From NCBI GenBank assembly GCA_029449245.1, contig JANATF010000012.1, positions 1,054,001 through 1,118,000 of the forward strand: a DNA stretch of 64,000 nucleotides, given 5' to 3'. Origin of the DNA: Mortierella alpina (Eukaryota; Mortierellomycota; Mortierellomycetes; Mortierellales; Mortierellaceae). The translations under genes were made by a program, and so were the position numbers. Positions 37,701 to 49,400 of the stretch are shown here, in pieces. Positions within the stretch are counted from its first letter, which is position 1; the number at the start of each line of letters is the position of its first letter. The notes beneath the pieces were generated by a model. That model did no database searches, had not been told where the DNA came from, and worked only from the letters and a program-made list of their open reading frames with translations.

Positions 37701-40700
37701 CACAAGCGTCTGGATTTGCGTGTGGATATGGATGCCCCTGTCATGATCTTCCCAGAGAGGTACGTAAACCGGCGGGTAATGGAAATGGCGGACAAATCTG
37801 TCAACACGAAGAGCATTAACTAACCCTTTTTTCTAATTACTTTTTGTAGCTGCACTGACATCAATGCTCTAGTAGCGGTTCTCGATGTTGGTCATATTTT
37901 TGTCGAGAGCAACCTGGTGTCTAAGGAAGATTTGGCCGTTGTCGAGAGCAACCATAAGCGCACGCTTGACGCTACCGACTTTGAAAAGTTGAAGGACCTC
38001 ATGTACGATCGATTCATTGTTCAGCTTTCCAGTACTCAGGTAGGGCAGTGGGTATTTGTATGGAGATATGCCATCAATGAGTTTGTGCTTACCGAGTGGC
38101 TTCCTAACCTTGCACATCCTTAACTATTGTACCAAATCGAATAGCTTCTTGTGGGCCAGTCTGTTGAGCGATGCCTGCAGCAGATTCGACAGCCTTCAAA
38201 GAACAACGACCTTCATGTTATCGACAAAATCAACATGACGTTCCATGTGCATCTCTCTATTCTGCCTCAAGCACCCAGTTTGACAAAGATCAAAGTCTTT
38301 GGTGACCTCCCACTGCTGCAGATCAACTTTTCGGACCGCAAATACAAGACGCTCATGCGCATTGTCGACTTAGTTGTGCCTAAGGATGCCGAAGCTTCTG
38401 CGCCACCCCTCCCAAAGCAGAAGAGTGGAAGAAGCCTTGCGTTGCTGGGTAAGAGTCACTACAAGGACGACCTGGTCTTGGGCGACACGACTGAGGGTGA
38501 TTCTGAGGATGAGCACGGAGTGGCTATTCGTGGCAAGAAATCTGAGGAAATGGACAAGGTAATGCACACGAGCAGTCTTTCTTCTATATGTAAAAGATGA
38601 CATCTAGTGCGATTGAGATGGCTAATAGTCTTTGCATGCTCATGCGGTGGACGTGATAGGAGTTGAGCCGAGCACAGTTGTACCAAAAGACATTCAAGTT
38701 CAGCTTTAAGGTCTCCAAGTTTGCGGTGACGCTAAAGAAGGCACCTCAGGACGTCAATTTGCCTGAACGCGTATTGGCGGAGCTCATCATCGAGAACTTT
38801 GACCTTAAGTTCATCCTTCGTCCCGTGGACATGAATGTGAGCATTGTTCTCGGGTCACTCTATGTCGAGGACAAGATCGAGACAGACCCGCTCTACCCAT
38901 ACTTGATCTCGTCTGACGCGGATGGCAAGTCTCCGGCCTCAGGAGGTGCCGAGGACCTTGTTCGTGTGTCGTACACCAAAGTCAACCGTATCTCGCCCGA
39001 ATATCTCACCAAGTACAAAGGCATCGACGCGACTGTCGACATTTCGTTGTCAACTGTGACCATGATTCTTACCCGCAAGAGTGTCTTGACACTGTTCGAT
39101 TTTGTTCTCACGACCTTCACTACACCGGGCCAGCAAACTCAGGCACAACGACCAGCGGCTAGCGGTAGTCTCGCTGTCAGTGCACCTCTACCACAAGCCG
39201 ACAACACGCCAGCTACTCAGGACACAATGAAAGTCAAGGTCAAGATGACGAGTATCAACTTTATTCTCAACAACGATGGACAGCGACTTGCAACAATGGC
39301 ACTCTCACAGTGTGATGTCGCAGTGTTAATGAAGCCACCAACCATGCGCGTCAATGTCAAACTGGGTAACTTTACGCTGACTGACGATATCAATCCAGGG
39401 AAGCAGCAGATTCTTGCTATCCAAGGCGAAGAGTTTGCGGATTTCGCCTATGAGACCTACGACGTCGAGGCTGCAAGTTACCCGGGATATGATGCGTCTG
39501 TCTTTTTAAAAGCCGGTTCGTTGCGGCTGACGTTCCTCGAGGAGCCGATCAAGCAGCTCTTGGACTTTGCCGCCAAGTTTGCTCGAATGCACGTTCTCTA
39601 CGACTCTGCTCGCAACGCTGCTGTGAATCAGGCTCAGGCTTTACAAACAACCACCAGCAAGTTTCACTTTGACGTGCAGGTCAGCACACCCATCGTCATT
39701 CTCCCGAAAGACGCCAAGTCGCGAAATACGATTGTCGCCAATCTGGGAGAGATCTCTATTAGGAACGAGTTTGCGGACGACAGCAGCATCGAGGGCGGCA
39801 CTCTGGACAAAATGAAGCTGGGCATCCATTCCATCAACCTAGCCAGCCAGTTCTACTTCAACGACGTTGTCCAAGAGCTGCAGATCATTGAGGACGTCGA
39901 CATCCAGTTTGATGTCGTACGTGCGGCACACAAGGATGGACTAGAGCGCCCCGATATGGAGCTCATCGGTCATATGTCCGAAGTCTCAATGAACCTGACG
40001 GAACTCCAGTACAAAACTTTGTACGAGATTTCCATGTCTGTGGCCCGCGCATTCGGAGGTGGCGGTGAGGTCGATTCTGACGCGCTGGCAGCCTCAGCAG
40101 GTATTCCTGCAGCACCTGCAGCACCTGCACCTCCACCAGCCGCCAAGTCAGCCGATGACAAGTGGACAACCTTGGATCTGGTCTTCAGCCTGCCTAAGGT
40201 CACGTTGGAGATTTACCAGGGCGATGCCACGCAGAAGGAGGAGTTGCGCGACTGCAGCTTTTCAAAGTTCTCACTCTCCAAGACCGACTTCAAGTACAAG
40301 ATGCTGACCAACTCGACGATGCTGGCAGAGTTGACGATCCAGGACCTGAACATCAACGACACAAGACGCAATGTCAAGACAAAGTTCCGAGAGATCATTC
40401 CCGCCAACTTGCACGATAGCCCTCAGATTTCATTGTCTCTGGAGAGCTTTGAGGATAAGGGTATGCAGGTTCTGTTCAATATCGACAGTCCCAAGGTCAT
40501 TTTCCATCTGGAGTATATCTTTGCTCTGCAGAACTACTTTATGAGTGCTTTGCAGGTGCAGGAGACCGAGCCTTCTAAGCCGGAAAGTAGACCATCAGCA
40601 AAGAGCCATGGATCTAACCGCTCCCAGAGCGCTCACTCTGGAAGGCGCCCATCCAATGCTGCCATCGAACCTGCCAAGTCTGCAGAGCAAGGACCAGCCC

Positions 40701-43700
40701 TGCAATACCGTGTCAGTGTGATCTCACCCGAGATTATCCTACTCGCCAATGCTGCCAGCTCTGCCACCGATGCCATTGTGCTTCAGGCCCATCAAGTGGT
40801 CTTGTCGCAGCAGGAAACCATGACGCTCATCGTTGACCGCATCGGCATGTTCTTGTGCAAGATGGATAAGCGGGAGGATACCTGTCTCCGATTCATCGAC
40901 AACTTTGACATTGCGCTCTCCATGGGAACTCGGTCACCTACGCCTTCGCAACAGCTCACCAACATCACACTGGACGTGCGCCCCCTCGTCCTGAGACTGT
41001 CATACCGGGATGCCATGCTGGTGATGGACATTGTCAATAAGGCCACCGAACTGCAATCCAAGGCTCAGCCAGCGGCCGCCGAATCTCCAAAGCCCAAGCA
41101 AATAGCCGGCGCAGGGCCTGCACCCCGAGCAATTGCGGACTCGGAACGACAGGCCACTGTAACGACTGCTGGCGCTCTTGCGACACCTAGACCTAATGCG
41201 AAACGTTTGGTCGAAGAGGCTTCATTTGTATCTACTCGTGAAACTGTGAGTGAAGCGGTTGGTTGTCATATACGTGCATTGATGTTAGTTGTTCTTGTTA
41301 CTGCCATACTGACCAGAGGTATACTATGTTTTCTATTATATTTCTGACAATAGCTCAAGGGAGTTATTCACGGACTGCAATTGATCTTGATCGACGATAT
41401 GCACAGTTTGCCGATGCTCGACTTGAAGTTGGACCGATTTGATCTTGAGGTCAAGGAGTGGTCCTCAGAGATGAAGGTCGACACGTCTCTCAGACCAAGT
41501 ATCAATTACTTTAACGTCAGGAACTCGCATTGGGAGCCATTGCTGGAGCCATGGCAGCTGGTGATCCACGTATCCAAGGTGGTTCAGCCTGCCAACATGA
41601 TGATTGACGTGTTCTCGAAGCAAGATCTCAACGTCAATGTCACGCATACGTTTATCGAGACCGCACTGCAGATCATGACGACGATCCAGAAGGAGCCCGT
41701 GCATGCGGCTTCGGTCAATCGAGAGGCCCTGGTGCCCTACCTTATCAGAAACAGGACAGGGTATCCTTTGCACGTCTGGGCAGAATCGGAAAACAACATT
41801 GACATTGTTGTCCACAAGATGAAGGATGGCGTGGATCTTCCATGGCGTTTCGATGACTGGAGGAAGATGCGAGAGGTAAGACCACCGCCCTAGGGCTGAG
41901 AGCCGAGAAGAGTCGAGTGTCAACGTAATTACAATGTCACTCACGCTATATATTCTGCCTTGATGTACATGCAATAGACCGTCGCGAGCAAGAAGAACAC
42001 TCTCGGCATCCAGTTTGATGGAGTTCCTTGGGAGAGTCTTAAGGACGTGCCTGTGGAGCGAGAGGGTCGCTACCTGTACGTTCTCCGACCCAAACTAAAT
42101 AAGGTCTCGCATCGCGTCGCGGTCGATATCCACATCAAGAATAATGTCAAGGTTGTGACATTCAGCTCCGCCCTCCTGGTCGAGAACGCGACCTCGCTCC
42201 CCATTGAGGTGGTCATTACCGACGACAAAGGAAAGCATCTCTCGAGTGCTCAAAAAATTGCACCCGGAGACGATTATTCGGTCCCTATCGAATCAGCGTA
42301 TAAGAACCGCATACTTGTGCGCCCCGACCCTGGTTTCAAGTATAACTGGAGCAGCGAAGCCATCTTTTGGCGCGATCTTGCTGCTAATCAGCATCGCCAG
42401 CAAAGATACAGTTCAGATGGTCAATCAGTTAGCTCTGTCAGCTGCCGTCCACTGGAGGACGAAAACCAGCAGGCGTTCCGTTTCCAGGTTCGCGGAGGCA
42501 CAGACAATTTTGACCCTCTGGCCAAGGATTATCCTTACATGACGATCCGGCTCAGCGCGCCTGTGGAGATCGAGAACCTGCTGCCGTACAATCTGAGGTA
42601 TCAGGTCATGGAGAAGACGTCGCCCAAGCACAGCGGTCCCATTTTGACGTCCTATCTGAGAAAGGGCGGTATCTCCCCGCTGCACACGGTCGATGTCCGC
42701 AACCTCATGCTCCTGAGTGTGTCCATTGAGAACACCAACTTCTCCGCCAGCGAATACGCCATTGTCAGCTCCCATGACCCAGACGAGCTGCCTGTCGAGA
42801 ACATCTTGACATTGGTCGATCCAGATGGTTTGAAGTTGAATCTCGGCATTCATCGACAGTAAGTCTAACTAACGCGTTTTCTTCCGCGACTCTAGTTCAC
42901 ATGCCATGCACGATCTAAGCCTGCCAGCTAAGACCCGTATTGATCATTCTTATAATGCATTAGTGTTATTCCCGACTCTGGCGGTGCCGTCAAGTTCAGC
43001 ATCTTTGCCCCCTATGTGATCCTGAACAAAACCGGCTTGGATCTTGTTTTCAAGGCCAAGTCGTTCATGCAACACGCCAAGATTGCTGCAGGTCAGGGCG
43101 CCCACCGTATCGTCCAGAACAAGGCGCTACCCTTGATGTTCTCTTATGGCAAGGTCGAGAAGGGCAACCGCATGCTCGTCCAGGTCGGAGGAACATCTCA
43201 GTGGAGTCGTCCAGTCAGTTTTGAGGCCGTTGGAAGCATTATGGAGATTGCAGTCCAAGCAGAGGATCGGCCGGAGGAGATTCACCTGGGAATGAATGTC
43301 GAGCTCGGCAAGGGCAAGTATGCGCTGACCAAGGTCGTGACTATCACCCCCAGGTTCATCCTCAAGAACAATTTGGACGAGGACTTGAATTTTAGGGAGT
43401 ATGGCTCGAACAATGTCACGCTGTTGCCTGCTCACCAGAGAGTCCCACTGAGATACATGCGGCAGGGTCAACAGAAGCTGCTCTCACTCCGTCTTCCAGG
43501 CGTCACCTCACGATGGTAAGTCCCTTGACTATAGAAACTTGAGCAATTTGGCCCTTATGTTCGCATTGCCTTGCATGGCCCCAATACTCACCAGATATAC
43601 AACTACAACAAATAGGACGTCGCCGTTCAACATTGACGAGATGGGCAAGATGTATGTCACCATTCTGCGTAGCGATGGCGAGGTGGAACTTATCCGGGTC

Positions 43701-46144
43701 CATGTCATGATGGAAGTCGCCACCGTCTTTATTGTTCTCAACAAGGAGGAAGGAAGGTGGCCATACCGCATCGATAATCGGTCGTCTTGGGATATCTCAT
43801 TCTGTCAGCATGTGAGTACAAGGGAATTGAATTTTTTTTCAATACCTATTGGCGATGTTTTATTGTAATCCGGCACTAAAACCAGCATGTCCTTGTGAAT
43901 AGAGCCCTGCACGCAACGAGTCGACCACGGCCTCTACAGCGTCATTCTCAAGCTCAGTCGCCAAGACGTACAAACTCAAGGCGGGAGAAACGATGGCATA
44001 TTCTTGGGACTTGCCTCACTTGAAGGAAAAGGTCTTAGTGTTGAGTGTGAATGGCCGCGAGCGTGAGGTCAGTCTGCAGGAGATTGGAACCCCCGTTCCG
44101 TTCAAGTTCCCAGCGGGCGACGGTCATGGCATTCTCTCGATCGATGTCATTGCCGAGGGACCGACACAGGTCCTTGTCCTTGCGGATTACGACTCGAAGC
44201 AGAGTTTGTTCAAGCAGCGGTCTTCAAGCCAGCTGACGGTGACAGAACGAGGCAACGAGGATAGGGACCGGGAATCAGGAAAGGATCTGGCCAAGGAAGG
44301 ATTCGAGGTCATTGACGTGGACGCTGTGGTGACTTTCAGTTTCCAGATTCGACTCGAGGGAATTGGCATCTCGATCTTGAACCAGCGGATGCAAGAGTTG
44401 ATCTACCTCTCTATGACGGGTCTCGAGATGCGCTACACAGACTCCAACATGTATCAGTCGGTCAATATGATGGTGAAGTGGCTTCAGATCGACAACCAGC
44501 TCTATGGAGGATCGAATCCTATTATCTTGTGCCCAACTTTGACACCCAAGGATGGCAAAGATGCAGCAGCCCACCCTACATTGCACAGTGCTCTAGTCCG
44601 AGCCAAGGACGATTCTCATGGAGTGGTGTACCTCAAGTACTTCTCGGCGCTGGTCCAGGAGCTGACGATTGCTATGGATGAGGACTTTTTGTTCACGCTG
44701 CTAGAGTTCTCAAAGTTCAATGTCCCAGGATGGACTGATGATCTCAGCAAGGTTCAGCTCTGTGACGAGAGTCTCGATCTCCCGGAGCCCACCGCCAATG
44801 AGGAAGGTAGCCAGCTGTTCTTTGAGGTGCTGCATCTTCACCCCATGAAGGTCAACCTGTCCTTCATGCGCTCGGATCGCGTAAACATCGAGGAGGCCCA
44901 GCAGAAGACGTCGAGCCACAACCCTATTATGTACGTCTTCAACGTGCTCACAATGGCCATCGGAAACATTGATGTAAGTTCATATCTTTGTTTATGTTGA
45001 CACTTGCGATTGTAAAGCAAAATCTCAACTGTGCATCTCTGACAAGTCTCGTTTTTATTTGGATTGTGCCCTGGTGGGTTTTTAGGGAGCGCCCATCACG
45101 CTCAATGCCTTGCTTTTGGAGAACGTTCTCACGAGCGGACCTGTGCTCGTGGATCTCTTGCAGAGGCATTATAGCCAGGACTTTTTCTACCAGCTGCATC
45201 TGATTGTAGGCTCGATCGAGTTCTTGGGCAATCCAGTGGGTCTGTTCAACAACCTGGGCTCTGGCGTGTACGATCTGTTCTATGAGCCATACCAGGGGTT
45301 GATCATGGGCGATCCACAGGATGTTGGAATGGGCATTGCTCGTGGCGCGTCCTCTTTGCTCAAGAAGACGGTGTTTGGATTCTCGGACAGTTTGGCCAAG
45401 ATCTCTGGATCTGTCGGAAAGGGTCTTTCAGCTGCGACGATGGACAAGGACTTCCAGGAGCGGAGACGGATGGGCAGCCAGAGAAATGCGCCCAAGCATG
45501 CACTCTCGGGATTATCTCAGGGTGCGCGGTCGCTGGGCCAGGGCTTGGCCAGTGGAGTGGCAGGCATTGTGGACCAGCCGTTGAGTGGCGCCAAGTCTGG
45601 AGGCGTGGAGGGTTTCTTCAAGGGTGTCGGCAAGGGTCTTGTGGGCGCTGTGACCAAACCCTTGGTCGGCGTCTTTGACTTTACGACCAATGTCACGTCC
45701 GGTATCAGGAACACGACCACGGTCTTTGACAAGGACCAGGCACGGAAGCGTATCCCGCGCCATGTGCCCAAGAATGGCATCCTAACCCTGTACGACAAGA
45801 ACGAGGCCCTTGGCCAGTTCTGGTTGAAGCAGGTCCACAGCGGACGCTATTTCTACGACGACTACATTGCCCATCTGGTGCTCAAGGGTGACAACATGGT
45901 GGCGATGCTGACGTCGAAGCGGATCATGGTGTTTAGGGCCGAGAGTCTGCGGGTTGAGTGGGAGCTCGAGTTTTCGGAGATCCAGGCGATCGCACCCTTC
46001 CCGCGCGGCATCTCGATCACGAGCCGTCGCGATCGCCAGGAGAACTTTATCCCGATCTTTGAGCAGAGCTCCCTGAACTGGTTCAGCGCCAGGATCGAGG
46101 AGAAGGTCAGTCAGTTCAATGCGGAGCTGAAGCCTTTAGAGTAG
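34777..46144 (+). CDS. VPS13: VPS13 bridge-like lipid-transfer protein
   Basis: Nineteen exons (34777-34873, 35021-35098, 35210-35322, 35426-35525, 35606-35724, 35816-35920, 36005-36322, 36445-36840, 36935-37362, 37445-37759, 37850-38039, 38145-38558, 38660-41245, 41354-41875, 41978-42858, 42964-43515, 43616-43811, 43903-44973, 45086-46144) encode 3,179 residues, matching yeast Vps13. The chorein N-terminus [18 protein letters not shown] and ENLNVxQL-like [16 protein letters not shown] are diagnostic. The extended RBG beta-groove follows. The adaptor-binding (VAB) region lies in exons 15-18. The C-terminal [29 protein letters not shown] and PH-like end match VPS13. It moves phospholipids at organelle contact sites. 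Small early exons and one giant 2.6 kb exon are typical of the gene structure. Confidence 0.97.
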
Positions 46145-46403
46145 ACAAGGAACGAGAGAGAGCGAGCGAGAGAGAGACAGGGTAAGGAAAGATCAGAGGG
46201 TAGCGTTGTTTTGCAAACAACAGGAAGCGAGAAAATAAATGATATGAATACACAAGCTGCTCTTCAATCATAAGCATACCCGCATTGTGGCATCCCATGG
46301 TCAACACTCTCGAAATGCACTCAGCAGCGGCCTCAGGTAGTTGAAATGTATATATACTAGAAGTAACTTGTGCGAGCCTTTCCAAGGCAGTGAAATGGGC
46401 GTA
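46145..46403. other. Convergent 3' flank with a perfect hairpin
   Basis: This 259-bp gap separates the VPS13 stop and the stop of the XPG-Fanzor-like gene. It holds a GAGAGAGAGCGAGCGAGAG tract right after VPS13 and a 7-bp perfect hairpin at 46205-46221 (GTTGTTT-TGC-AAACAAC). In the minus direction it is the 3' flank of the nuclease gene, where TnpB-type guide RNAs are encoded in related elements. Confidence 0.4.
46205..46221. terminator. Hairpin GTTGTTT-TGC-AAACAAC
   Basis: A perfect 7-bp stem with a 3-nt loop lies 61 bp after the VPS13 stop and 183 bp after the nuclease stop on the other strand. It may be a 3' processing or structural RNA element of either transcript. The function is unknown. 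Confidence 0.3.
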
Positions 46404-49400
46404 TTATGCACCGCGTTCTTGTGCACGTCCTCGGCCTCTTCCACGAACACGTCCACCTCGTACGCCAGGTCCGTGAGGTGCAGGTGCGGCAGCTGTCCCG
46501 CTTGCTGTAGAACCCGCCGCAGAGGGTGTGGAGGAGGCAGAGCCAGCCTGGGACGGTGGAGCTTGACTCACTGTCCAGGGCGCTAGCTGTCGTCCTTGAC
46601 CAGCTCTTGTATGCAATGATGCTGAGCCGGAAGGGAACATGGTAATGTGTCGGCCAACCTCGGGTGGGAGCGAAGAAGCGCTGCCTCTTCCTCTGCCTCT
46701 GCCTCTGCCCCTGCCTGTGGGTGCAGTGCTGGTCGACCCTGTTGCAGGCGACCTCCATCCTGGAAACCGCGCCGAATGACCTCCAGAGGAGTCCAATGAC
46801 ATTGGCGCACCGCCACTGCTCGAGGTGCCTTCACTAATACCACTAAGAGATCGGTAAGGTCCGCTAAACCGCGGAGGCACTGCTGATTGCAAGGTGGTAG
46901 GCAGTGATGATGCCTGTCGACCCTGCTGTGCCGTTGTCCCACTTCCACTCCTTCTGCTGACTGCCGAGCCACGACCTCTCTTGCGCTCGCTACCTCCTTG
47001 CTGCTCTTCGCTTGGCCTCTTACCGATGCGCGATCTGCTCGAAGGCTGTCCTCCGTCTCCGTCGCTATTATTGCCTCCACTGCTGCCTCCACTGCTGCCT
47101 CCACTGCTGCCTCCACTGCTGCCTCCACTGCTGCCTCCACTGCTGCCTCCACTGCTGCCTCCACTGCTGCCTCCACTGCTGCCTCCACTGCTGCCTCCAC
47201 TGCTGCTTCCACTGCTGCTGCTGAATTGCGCTCGTCCTGTGCTTCGACCTCGCTTACGCTCACGGCCTCCTTGTTTTGCTCCTCTGAGCCTTTTGCTGGA
47301 CGACACTTGGGGTTGATCTCCTCCATCATCATCTCCACTGCTGCTGCTGCTGCTTGGTGATCCTCCTGGTGCTGCTCCTCCACCGCCACCTCCTGTCGGC
47401 TTTCGGAACTTCAATGGTCGCGTCCTGCCCTTCATATGTTCCGCAAGGATCCGGCATATGTTTTCTCCGCCAACCACGTCTCGATCAAAGTACATTTGGC
47501 AGTTGGGACACCAAGCCGATCGATCCTTTCGAATATGATCCAGATCCTGAGAGCAGTTAGGGCGAGGGCATTTTTTGGAAGTGTATTCCTCTTTGACCTT
47601 GACAACCACGATACCCAAGCCCTTGGCCTAGAGGTTGAAAAAGAAGAGTGTGTTAGAGAGCGAATGCTGCATAGGTGCCGAGGATGCAAGTTGAGATGCG
47701 CTTGCATCGAGGGTGGGTGAGTGAGTGAGTGGAGTGAGTGGAGTGAGTGAGCGTGTGTGGGTAGAGATCGAGTGTACATGGGCATGTGTGAATGAATGTC
47801 TGCGTGAATGTGTGAGTGAGATGGAGCGTGAGATGGAGAGCAACGTTTTGCGAGTGTGAGGTGAGAGGACGTGAGGGCGAAGAAGGGCGAGAGAGAGAGA
47901 GCGAGAGAGAGCGTGTGTGTGTGCTTGTGTGAGAGTGTGAGTTTGAGATTGTGTATGGGAGAGTGAGAGAGGGGCGGAGCACATACCTTGCTGACCAGAC
48001 GACGCAAAAAAGGACCATGCAGCGAGTACTGTTGACGACCGCGAAACTGGCCAGACCCAATGCCAAGGACAAAGTCGGCATTCGGATCGTTCGTTTTCTT
48101 CAAGTGCGAGGTGCCTCCTCCCAGCTGAAAGATGGCATCGATGGCAATATCCATTATGCCAATCTTGGCCTTCTTGGCGTCCCAGCGATTTCGGAGGAAC
48201 CAGTGCCTAGGAGCCTGCGTAGTGCCGCCTGTGGGTAGAAAAGGATCCTCCAAATAAAACCTGTTCAGCACATCAAGGCGGGTGTTTCCTCGCTGGTGCC
48301 GAGTGGCCCGCCGTGCTGACGACTGTGGTGCAGGAGCCTGTGGTGCAGAGGCTTGCGTGGCAGTGACAATGGCCGAGGCGCTGCCCCTCGTATGGGGAGT
48401 GGTGGGCGGCGGGAGAGGTGGGGGCGCGAGGGTAACGGCGGCAGTGTTGGCATCCAAGGGGCCATCGGGGTCGAGAAGAAACTTGAGGTACTCGCGCAGC
48501 GTAGCTCTGCTGAACGTCGGAATTTTGGACTCGATAATATCGATGCCTTTGTCGTGCTTCCGCCGCTGCAGGCGCTGAGCAAAATACTTCGTTGGCTTGT
48601 TCAGAACCTTTCTGGTAACCCGCACTGCCCTCGCCTCCATCTTGCCAGGATTCGTAGGGTCGATCATCACGGCCTCCGCTGCGATGTTAACGCCTGGGTC
48701 GATCCCTATAGGTCTGGTGGTGTTCCTGTTGGGATAGGAGCTCGAGGAGCGGGAAAGGTTCTTGAACGCCACTTCAGCATCCTTCAGGAAGAAGCGGTCG
48801 AGGTTGTTGATATCCTTCTCGTCGTCAAAGTCGGCAGGAAGTTCGAGAGGGCTCCATTCGAACTCAGAGCCGTCATCTTCATCATCGTCGTCATCCTCAT
48901 CCTCATCCTCATCCTCATCCTCATCCTCATCCTCATCCTCATCCTCATCCTCATCATCATCGTTGTCGTCGTCGTCCCCACCGTCGTCATCTCCGTCGTC
49001 GTCTCCACTGTCTTCGTCGCTAGCACCCGATCCTTCTCCTCCGTGGTCACTGGAGGAACCACTACTATGAGACGGAGAGACAGATTGGGCCGCGCTGCCA
49101 GAGGGTACGCCTCTAGAATGAGCAACACCGGCCGATGAAGTGCTGGCTCCACCTGTGCCCTCTTGCATGAGAACATCTTGCTCCTGCTGAAACGTAGCCC
49201 TGGAAGCCTTGGTGGCAGTCTGCAGCTCTTGGATATGGGCTTCATCATCGTCGCTGTCTGCACTGGAACTGCGTGAAGCGGCTCGGATCCTCAGATGTCT
49301 TTGGAGGGGTTTAGGACCTTCGACATCTCTCTTCACATCCTTGCCTTTGATATCGCCACCTTTGGGGTCATCGCCACCTCTATCGCTTCCGCCTCCGCTG

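Noticed and set aside
46583-47389. Overlapping minus frame of 268 codons with Ala/Val/Glu repeats, and + frames over the same SSGG repeat.
   Set aside because: These are shadows of the 12-bp coding repeat. Only the frame with the zinc ribbon joins to the upstream exons.
47628-47986. Reading the skewed region as coding, so that exon 3 runs on to 47432.
   Set aside because: The extension has SLSLSLS/HTHTH-like simple sequence and would remove the zinc ribbon and DRD motifs. Canonical splice sites restore them.
48890-48960. Repeated CCTCAT units considered as a CRISPR-like or regulatory array.
   Set aside because: The units are 6-bp coding repeats without spacers, in frame as Glu-Asp codons.
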